Positions 1 to 4,555 of a stretch of 6,145 nucleotides of DNA are shown here, piece after piece. This stretch comes from Phycisphaerales bacterium. Lineage in GTDB: Bacteria; Planctomycetota; Phycisphaerae; Tepidisphaerales; Tepidisphaeraceae. Below the pieces are notes generated by a model. The model worked only from the letters and a program-made list of their open reading frames with translations, was not told the DNA's origin and made no database searches. Location: the NCBI GenBank assembly GCA_003153655.1, contig PMAK01000098.1:2577-8721 (forward strand), read 5' to 3'. Position numbers and translations under genes: made by a program. Each line of letters begins with the position of its first letter. The first letter of the stretch is position 1.

Positions 1-139
1 TATTTCGTTTTCCTTGGCTTTAGTTGCCGCGCCTAAACACGCCATCCCCGCGCAATTCCAAAACGTTGCTAATCTGCTCTTGCAAAAATAATTCCGCGCG
101 GATTTTCACAAAATACGTCCAATCCTTTCACCCGTTGGA

Positions 140-152
140 CCCTTGTATAGGG
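140..152. repeat. Imperfect dyad CCCTTGTATAGGG
   Basis: Four-base arms CCCT and AGGG flank a TGTAT centre. It resembles the dyads at 295-307 and 364-373, which share CT/AG-rich arms and a TAT core. It could be a weak operator half of a family of sites. The arms are short, so chance is a real alternative. Confidence 0.25.
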
Positions 153-251
153 AGGAGAGCCGGATTGGTGACATTCATAATAAATGATCGAAACAAAATA
201 CCAAAATGCAATTCTCAAACCTTCCTATTCCATCTGTCCTAAATAATTCTT

Positions 252-278
252 CCCAAATTTCCCCAAAACACGCCCAAA
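252..278 (+). repeat. Three phased CCCAAA direct repeats
   Basis: CCCAAA begins at 252, 262 and 273, giving 10- and 11-base spacing, close to one helical turn. If the TATAAT at 298-303 is a -10 box with a start near 310, the repeats lie at about -58 to -32, covering the place of the -35 element. No -35-like sequence is seen there. Known activators of the OmpR/PhoB type bind direct repeats of about 11 bases in this position. That this is such a site is an inference. Confidence 0.3.
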
Positions 279-294
279 ACGTTCACCATACGGA

Positions 295-307
295 CTCTAT
301 AATAGAG
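295..307 (+). promoter_or_regulatory. Candidate -10 box inside a perfect dyad
   Basis: A perfect TATAAT at 298-303 lies inside the inverted repeat CTCTAT-A-ATAGAG (six-base arms, one-base centre). No acceptable -35 is found 16-18 bases upstream, so any promoter would need an activator, perhaps through the CCCAAA repeats at 252-278. A repressor bound to the dyad would cover the -10 box. The nearest downstream gene is the membrane protein at 608, which would have a leader of about 300 bases. Confidence 0.3.
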
Positions 308-353
308 GGCAGTACTTCTTCTCGTTCGACGGTCTTCATCAGCCATCCATAAA

Positions 354-382
354 TCGAAAATAATCCTATAGGAATATATAAT
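354..382 (+). promoter_or_regulatory. Candidate sigma70-type promoter for the BatA-like gene
   Basis: TCGAAA at 354-359 matches four of six bases of the -35 consensus. It is followed after 17 bases by a perfect TATAAT at 377-382. Transcription would start near 389 and give a leader of about 220 bases before the ATG at 608. The spacer holds the perfect 10-base palindrome TCCTATAGGA at 364-373, placed where an operator would block polymerase. It is the best -35/-10 pair found in the window, but it has not been tested. Confidence 0.4.
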
Positions 383-413
383 CAGGTTGGCTGCAAGAAC
401 CTCCAAAGGAAAA

Positions 414-611
414 ATGAAATTCCCCATGTCCGCCAATTTCACGGGTTCAAAGCCTTCTGTCTTCGACCTATACCCCGGCAATCCCCGCTCTCTACCGCTC
501 AACTGTTCACGGCTCTACTCTCTCGCGAAGCAACCCCCACCCCCCTCCCCCCCCGGAGTGGGACCTTTTGGGACAAATTGTGGCATTTACCCGGCCCTCA
601 ACCGCAAATGA
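414..611 (+). CDS. Possible small ORF overlapping the next gene by ATGA
   Basis: The frame from ATG 414 encodes 65 residues and ends with TGA at 609-611, which overlaps the ATG of the membrane-protein gene at 608-610. Such four-base overlaps are typical of translationally coupled genes. AAAGGA at 405-410 lies just before the start, though the 3-base spacing is short. The start falls about 25 bases after the likely transcription start of the promoter at 354-382. Against it, I recognise no family. The middle is a proline run created by the C tract at 534-554, and third-position GC is only moderate (about 63% by hand count). It may be a leader peptide, or just an open frame within the leader. 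Confidence 0.22.
   Translation: MKFPMSANFTGSKPSVFDLYPGNPRSLPLNCSRLYSLAKQPPPPSPPGVGPFGTNCGIYPALNRK
534..562. repeat. C-rich tract with hairpin, G-quadruplex-prone on the minus strand
   Basis: The plus strand carries C5-A-C6-T-C8 followed by GGAGTGGG. The other strand therefore has G runs of 8, 6 and 5, enough for a four-tract G-quadruplex. The bases 541-548 can also pair with 555-562 (CTCC with GGAG, then CCC with GGG across one mismatch) around a six-C loop. It lies 46 bases before the ATG of the membrane-protein gene. It could affect transcription or translation of that gene, or be a slippage-prone hot spot. No T run of terminator length follows. Confidence 0.4.
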
Positions 612-2218
612 ACTTCACCTCCCCCACATGGCTCATCACCCTCGCTCCATGGGCGGCGCTGCTCGCATGGCTGCTCTCCGGCCGCCTCGAAAAAAGCCCC
701 GTCCCATTCCTGCATCTCTGGCCCTCCCACAATCCTCAATTGCCAAAACCAAAACGCGCCTGGCAAAAGCCCCCACGGTGGCTCATGGCCATCCTCGCAG
801 CGATGCTCTTCGCGATATTCGCAGCCGCCGGCCCGCGCCTCACTCATCGCAAATCGTCCACCGTCACCGTCATCGTCGATCGCGGGTTCGGCAGCCGATT
901 CGCAGAATCCGCCAAAAATCTGGACACATCCCTCCGCCAAAATTTTCCCAACGCAAACATAGACCTCAGGATCATCCCCAGAATCAATTCGGCAATCGGC
1001 CACGATTGGCTCAGCCGGATTTCGTCGCTCCAACCAACCGCCACGGATGATATCGATGATTTAACGCTCGCTTGCCGCCAGGCACTTCGCGAGTCCGATG
1101 CGCCGGTGATCCTGCTCAGCGATCAAACGATCCAAGTCACCGATCCGCGCCTGGTTCAATTCACATCTTCCGTCCCAATAACGAATGTGGGCATCGACTT
1201 ACTCTCGGTCCGCGCCAAGCCGCAAACTCAGGCGATGATTCGACTCCTCAATCAAAGCGATCAAACCTCGGCCGAGCTCATCGTCCGCGCCGACGGAACC
1301 CTCGTGCAATCCCGGCGAATCGCCTTGCCGCCTTCCGGCGCAAAGCAGAATTATTTCGTCGATCTCTCATCCACGCCCGCCGTCGTCGAAGCGGAGGTCC
1401 AATGCCATGATTCAATCAAGATCAACCATCGCGCATGGGCGGTACGCAACGCAGCATGGCCCATCATCGACTCCGACAACTACATGCCGCCGGAGCTGAC
1501 AAGAATGATCGAAGTCTACGGCCGTCATCGCATCCCCAGCGAAAGCTCCCGGCACATCGCGATTACAAACGATTCCATCTCGATTCCAACCAACATCCCC
1601 GTCGCAATTCTCGCACATGGCACGACCAGGCTCTCCACTATCCAACCCCTCATCATCAGAGATGATCTCCCCAACATTCAATTCGTAGATTGGCCAACCA
1701 TTCTCCCCGGCGCAAACGTCTCCCCGTTTCCCGGAAAAGGCTGGCGTCCGATCGTCACCGCCAACGGCTCAGTGATCGTCGCAATCCGAGACAGCCCACC
1801 AAGGCAAGCCTGGATCGGATTCCAAGCCGACGATTTCGCCCATCGCCCCGACTTCGTCATCTTCTGGACCGCAATATTCGATTGGCTAGGCGGCGCAGGC
1901 GCTCCCGACTACACATCTCAAAAAATCGGCCCCCTCACCGCCAACTGGCATTTGCAGGATCCAGCAGATATCTCATTGTCCGCAAGCGACAACGGCCTAA
2001 TCCCCGGCCTATACAAATCCGCAAGCGGCGCCCTCGTCGCGATAAACGCATCGACCCCACAAATTTCGTCCCCGCCAGTACAGGACGCTTCCGCCAAACT
2101 AAAAGCCCTGATCGAACAACCCACTCAGACCGCCTCGCTTACCAGCTCAACACTCCTGTTCTCGATCACTTTGATCATCTTCTCAATCGTCACATGGAAA
2201 AGGCCCGTAGGACCGTAG
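608..2218 (+). CDS. BatA-type membrane protein with degenerate VWA-like region
   Basis: The product has 536 residues. The N-terminus matches the aerotolerance-regulator (BatA) N-terminal module: a hydrophobic segment at about 8-25, a short linker containing a PVPFLHLW motif (31-38), and a second membrane segment at about 58-75. A region from about 85 to 200 looks like a VWA fold: VTVIVD (86-91) as the first strand and VILLSD (167-172) as a later one. The metal-binding DxSxS is replaced by DRGFGS at 91-96, so metal binding is probably lost. A segment near 416-429 (FVIFWTAIFDWLGG) is typical of the large periplasmic part of these proteins. A third membrane segment lies at 512-530, leaving a short basic tail. 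Family members usually sit with a MoxR ATPase and a DUF58 protein; neither is in this window. ATG 608 was chosen because the BatA module begins right there. TTG 578 is in frame but adds residues with no family match. No good Shine-Dalgarno is seen. The precise function is unknown; cell-envelope assembly or stress tolerance is a family-level guess. Confidence 0.85.
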   Translation: MNFTSPTWLITLAPWAALLAWLLSGRLEKSPVPFLHLWPSHNPQLPKPKRAWQKPPRWLMAILAAMLFAIFAAAGPRLTHRKSSTVTVIVDRGFGSRFAESAKNLDTSLRQNFPNANIDLRIIPRINSAIGHDWLSRISSLQPTATDDIDDLTLACRQALRESDAPVILLSDQTIQVTDPRLVQFTSSVPITNVGIDLLSVRAKPQTQAMIRLLNQSDQTSAELIVRADGTLVQSRRIALPPSGAKQNYFVDLSSTPAVVEAEVQCHDSIKINHRAWAVRNAAWPIIDSDNYMPPELTRMIEVYGRHRIPSESSRHIAITNDSISIPTNIPVAILAHGTTRLSTIQPLIIRDDLPNIQFVDWPTILPGANVSPFPGKGWRPIVTANGSVIVAIRDSPPRQAWIGFQADDFAHRPDFVIFWTAIFDWLGGAGAPDYTSQKIGPLTANWHLQDPADISLSASDNGLIPGLYKSASGALVAINASTPQISSPPVQDASAKLKALIEQPTQTASLTSSTLLFSITLIIFSIVTWKRPVGP

Positions 2219-2406
2219 TCGGGCAAGCCAACACCGCCGGCAACGGCAGCGCGCGTCATATACGAGCCAACGCCTCCGGCCGACACGAAAATCGCAACCG
2301 AAAAAAATATTATTAAAAAAACTTATGCGTTAACTTGCTCTCGTCCACTTGGATTTAGCAAATCTTGACGAACCTGTGTCCCGCACGTAACGTTTTAATC
2401 TTCTAT
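2219..2406 (+). other. Intergenic gap before the partner-switching genes
   Basis: This gap has no gene. It holds a tiny hairpin with a GCAA tetraloop at 2236-2247 (GCCG/CGGC), followed much later by an A-rich stretch at 2291-2321. Neither makes a convincing terminator, because the stem is only four bases and no T run follows. A TTGACG at 2365-2370 resembles a -35 box, but it lies 23 bases from the best -10 (2394-2399), too far for normal sigma70 spacing. Confidence 0.5.
2394..2399 (+). promoter_or_regulatory. Candidate -10 box directly before the STAS start codon
   Basis: TTTAAT matches five of six bases of TATAAT and ends 7 bases before the ATG at 2407. A transcript from it would begin at or next to the start codon, so the mRNA would be leaderless. 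This fits the lack of any Shine-Dalgarno before that ATG. No properly spaced -35 was found. Confidence 0.35.
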
Positions 2407-2769
2407 ATGGCCGAGTCGATTCCCCAAGTCTCCGTCGTCAGTCAAAAAGACATCCGAATTGTTGAATTCACCAACAATAAGATTCTCGACGAAGGAAACA
2501 TCACCGAAATCGGAACGACCCTGAAATCCCTGATCGACGAAGCCGGCAAACCCAAGCTGCTGCTCGATTTCTCCAACGTCGATCACCTGTCGTCCGCGGC
2601 CCTGGGAATGCTCATCAACGTGAACACCGAGATCAAGAAAAAAGACGGCCAGCTCCGGCTCGCCAATATCAAGCCCCAGATCTTTGAAGTGTTCGTGATC
2701 ACGAAGCTCAACAAGCTGTTCAAGATCAAGGCCACACGCCCGGAGGCGTTGACCAGCTTCGACGACTAG
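2407..2769 (+). CDS. STAS-domain anti-sigma-factor antagonist (SpoIIAA/RsbV-like)
   Basis: The 120-residue product is one STAS domain, the normal size for SpoIIAA/RsbV proteins. These bind an anti-sigma kinase when unphosphorylated and so release its target. The core strand LLLDFSNV (51-58) leads into DHLSSAALGML (59-69), which aligns with the family switch motif DSSGLG. The phosphorylatable serine aligns with Ser63 (Ser62 takes the place of the usual Asp), and Ala replaces both the second Ser and the Gly. Phosphorylation at Ser63 is inferred from alignment by eye. The HATPase gene follows after 28 bases and is the likely kinase partner, so the two form an operon. ATG 2407 is preferred to the in-frame TTG at 2365, which would add 14 residues outside the domain. 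No Shine-Dalgarno is visible. The target and pathway are unknown. Confidence 0.88.
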   Translation: MAESIPQVSVVSQKDIRIVEFTNNKILDEGNITEIGTTLKSLIDEAGKPKLLLDFSNVDHLSSAALGMLINVNTEIKKKDGQLRLANIKPQIFEVFVITKLNKLFKIKATRPEALTSFDD

Positions 2770-2784
2770 CCATCAACCGGAGTT

Positions 2785-2790
2785 GGCGGA
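2785..2790 (+). promoter_or_regulatory. Ribosome binding site deciding the HATPase start
   Basis: GGCGGA lies 7 bases before the ATG at 2798, a normal spacing. The alternative in-frame TTG at 2783 directly abuts CGGAG (2778-2782) with no spacer, so it is unlikely to be used. The site therefore favours ATG 2798. Confidence 0.45.
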
Positions 2791-2797
2791 ACACCGT

Positions 2798-3289
2798 ATG
2801 GATAAGGCGGGGTCGAAACGTCGAACGGGGCGAGGTCGGTCGGGCTCACCCCGCACAGGCCCCGTGCGTTCCCATTTCGTTTTCACCATCCCCTCTGTTT
2901 TCGCCGCCTCACGCGATGTTCAGGAAAAAATTCTGAGCGACATTGAGCGGCGGGGATTCAATGAACAAACGCGCTTCGCCATTAAGTTGGCCCTCGAAGA
3001 AGCATTGATTAATGCCATCAAGCACGGCAATCGGTTCGATCCCAGAAAAGAGGTTCATGTCGAGGCGACGATCACACCCGAAGAAGCCCTGATCATCGTC
3101 GAAGACGAAGGCCCCGGCTTCGATCGCTCATCCGTCCCCGATCCCACCCTCCGAGAAAACGTCGAAAAATGTAGCGGACGCGGCATACTCCTCATCGAGG
3201 CTTATATGAACCAGGTTCAGTGGACCAACGGCGGCCGCTGCCTTCGAATGATCAAACGCAATGAGCCCGATGTGATCCCCGGCTGTTAA
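2798..3289 (+). CDS. RsbW/SpoIIAB-type anti-sigma serine kinase (HATPase)
   Basis: The 163-residue product is a GHKL-type ATPase of the anti-sigma-factor kinase group. The N box is EEALINAIKHGN (67-78) with the metal-binding Asn at 72. The G1 box is DEGPGF (103-108), and the G2 region is SGRGI (126-130). All key nucleotide-binding residues I can place are present, so ATP binding and kinase activity are expected. Members of the family sequester a sigma factor or other target and phosphorylate their STAS antagonist; here that is most likely the product of the gene 28 bases upstream. Residues 1-25 form an Arg/Lys/Gly/Ser-rich, probably disordered extension absent from the compact SpoIIAB form. 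It may bind nucleic acid or a partner, or simply be a linker. No sigma factor and no PP2C phosphatase is nearby, so the output of the switch cannot be read from the window. Confidence 0.9.
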   Translation: MDKAGSKRRTGRGRSGSPRTGPVRSHFVFTIPSVFAASRDVQEKILSDIERRGFNEQTRFAIKLALEEALINAIKHGNRFDPRKEVHVEATITPEEALIIVEDEGPGFDRSSVPDPTLRENVEKCSGRGILLIEAYMNQVQWTNGGRCLRMIKRNEPDVIPGC

Positions 3290-3311
3290 CCCCGGCGGCG
3301 CACCTCGCCTA

Positions 3312-3340
3312 CTGATTCATCTAGCTTCTTTGGCTACAAT
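3312..3340 (+). promoter_or_regulatory. Candidate promoter for the rhomboid gene
   Basis: TACAAT at 3335-3340 matches five of six -10 bases, with a weak -35 (CTGATT, three of six) 17 bases upstream at 3312-3317. The -10 ends only 11 bases before the ATG at 3352, leaving a leader of about 5 bases. The rhomboid gene may thus be transcribed on its own, apart from any read-through from the HATPase gene. No terminator is seen between them; the GGCG/CGCC hairpin at 3297-3309 is weak and lacks a T run. Confidence 0.4.
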
Positions 3341-3351
3341 CACCGCACGAC

Positions 3352-4548
3352 ATGCTGCTCCCCTTACGAACCGATTGTCCGCTGCGTCGAATCCCCTGGG
3401 CCAACTGGGGATTGATCGCCGCCAATATCCTCATCTTCATCCTCACCAGCTATACGTCCCAAGACGTGCACGGCCCGCTGGCCCTCCATCACGGCCAGCC
3501 CGTCCGAGATATCCTGGCCCTCAATCCCCAAAGCCCCGCCCTGTGGCAATATTTCACCTATCAGTTCCTTCACGAAAACTGGATGCACGTTCTGGGCAAC
3601 ATGCTCTTCCTCTACATCTTCGGAAACAACATCAACGATCGGATGGGTAACCTCGGCTATCTCGGCTTCTATCTCGCCGGCGGCGTGATCGCCGGCGTCG
3701 GTCACGCGATGTTCGATTCCGCCCCGGTCATCGGCGCCAGCGGCGCGGTCGCCGCCGTCACCGGTGCTTATCTCGTCCTTCTGCCCCGCTCCAACATCAC
3801 GCTCCTGCTCTTCTTCATCTGGGTCTATCCCTTTGAAATCTCCAGCCTCTGGTTCGTCGTCTTCAATTTCATGCAGGATGTCCTCGGCGAAAAACTCGGC
3901 GGAAAAGAATCCGTCGCCCACATGGCCCACATCACCGGCACAATCTTCGGCGTCGTCCTTTGCTTGTCCCTGCTATTGCTCCATCTCCTGCCAAGGGACC
4001 AGTTCGACATGTTCGGTCTGGTCGCGCGCTGGAATCGCCGCCGCCAATATCGCGGAATGGTCAGCCGTGGATACAACCCCTTCGGTTACGTCCCTCCCCA
4101 GCCCGTCGATGTCCGCGGCCAACAACTCGATTCCCGCACCACCCGCATCCTGGAGATGCGAGCCGAAATCAGCGAAGCCATCGCCCACCACAATCTTCCC
4201 CACGCTGCCTATCTTTTTCTGGAACTCAAAAAGCTAGACCCCACGCAAGTTCTCTCCCGGCAAGCCCAGCTTGACGTCGCCAATCAATTGGCAAGCCAGC
4301 AGCTCCACCTCCAGGCCGCCGAAGCCTATGAGCAATTCCTCTCCCACTACCCAAATTTCGAGCAGATCGAGCAGGTCGAATTGATGCTCGGAGTAATTTA
4401 CGCCCGCTACATTCAGCAATATGAGCGCGCCCGGCAACTCCTGTTGCGCGCCCTCGCCCGCCTGCACACCGAGCGCGAAATCCAGTGGGCCAGATCAGAA
4501 CTCACAAGAATCGAACCCCTGATCGTCCCCCAAAAACAGGAACGATAA
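3352..4548 (+). CDS. Rhomboid-family intramembrane serine protease with TPR-like C-terminal domain
   Basis: The 398-residue product cleaves membrane proteins within or next to the bilayer. Six membrane segments can be placed at about 17-33, 77-92, 101-119, 126-145, 149-178 (broken) and 187-212. The catalytic motif GASG holds the nucleophile Ser130 in TM4. The partner His193 lies in AHMAHITG of TM6. His79 and Asn83 in TM2 (HVLGN) match the oxyanion-side residues of GlpG (His150, Asn154), so the protein should be active. After TM6 comes a basic linker (228-240). A helical region at 264-390 follows, containing AEAYEQFLSHYP, and resembles two to three TPR-like helix pairs. With six segments and the N-terminus inside, this tail would be cytoplasmic and may bind substrates or partners. 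ATG 3352 was chosen because the PLRTDCPLRR start is typical of the group. No Shine-Dalgarno is seen. The substrate is unknown. The gene follows the partner-switching pair by 62 bases, which hints at, but does not prove, a shared role. Confidence 0.93.
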   Translation: MLLPLRTDCPLRRIPWANWGLIAANILIFILTSYTSQDVHGPLALHHGQPVRDILALNPQSPALWQYFTYQFLHENWMHVLGNMLFLYIFGNNINDRMGNLGYLGFYLAGGVIAGVGHAMFDSAPVIGASGAVAAVTGAYLVLLPRSNITLLLFFIWVYPFEISSLWFVVFNFMQDVLGEKLGGKESVAHMAHITGTIFGVVLCLSLLLLHLLPRDQFDMFGLVARWNRRRQYRGMVSRGYNPFGYVPPQPVDVRGQQLDSRTTRILEMRAEISEAIAHHNLPHAAYLFLELKKLDPTQVLSRQAQLDVANQLASQQLHLQAAEAYEQFLSHYPNFEQIEQVELMLGVIYARYIQQYERARQLLLRALARLHTEREIQWARSELTRIEPLIVPQKQER

Positions 4549-4555
4549 CACCCGT

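Larger units (their letters stand above)
1..577. other. AT-rich non-coding region with regulatory-looking signals
   Basis: No convincing gene is seen on either strand. The open frames here are short, have odd composition and resemble no family I recognise. A plus-strand frame runs in from the left edge and stops at 89-91; it could be the last 29 codons of an upstream gene, but nothing supports that beyond its being open. The stretch contains a strong Shine-Dalgarno-like GGGAGGAG at 150-157, three CCCAAA repeats at 252-278, TATAAT boxes at 298-303 and 377-382, and a C tract at 534-554. It is most simply the long upstream regulatory region of the membrane-protein gene at 608. Confidence 0.6.

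Noticed and set aside
20..109. A 29-codon minus-strand frame from GTG 109, and a 29-codon plus-strand frame entering from the left edge and ending at 91
   Set aside because: Both are short, overlap on opposite strands and show no family match. Either could be real only if DNA left of the window supports it.
239..502. Open frame of 87 codons on the minus strand in the left region
   Set aside because: It has no recognisable family or domain and covers both candidate promoters and all three CCCAAA repeats.
2236..2247. GCCG-GCAA-CGGC hairpin as a terminator of the BatA-like gene
   Set aside because: The stem is only four bases and no T run follows.
1690..2316. Open frame of 208 codons on the plus strand in another frame of the BatA-like gene
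   Set aside because: The translation is Arg/Pro/His-rich, typical of an out-of-frame shadow. The other frame has clear membrane segments and family features over the same bases.
2365..2370. TTGACG as a -35 box, or the TTG there as the STAS start codon
   Set aside because: As a -35 it is 23 bases from the good -10 and faces only a 3-of-6 match at 17 bases. As a start it adds 14 residues outside the STAS domain and has no Shine-Dalgarno.
3297..3309. GGCG-CACCT-CGCC hairpin as a terminator between the HATPase and rhomboid genes
   Set aside because: It has a four-base stem and no following T run, so read-through is expected.
3364..3930. Long open frame of 188 codons on the minus strand opposite the rhomboid gene
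   Set aside because: It is an acidic, repetitive translation with no family resemblance, explained by the C-rich third positions of the rhomboid codons on the other strand.
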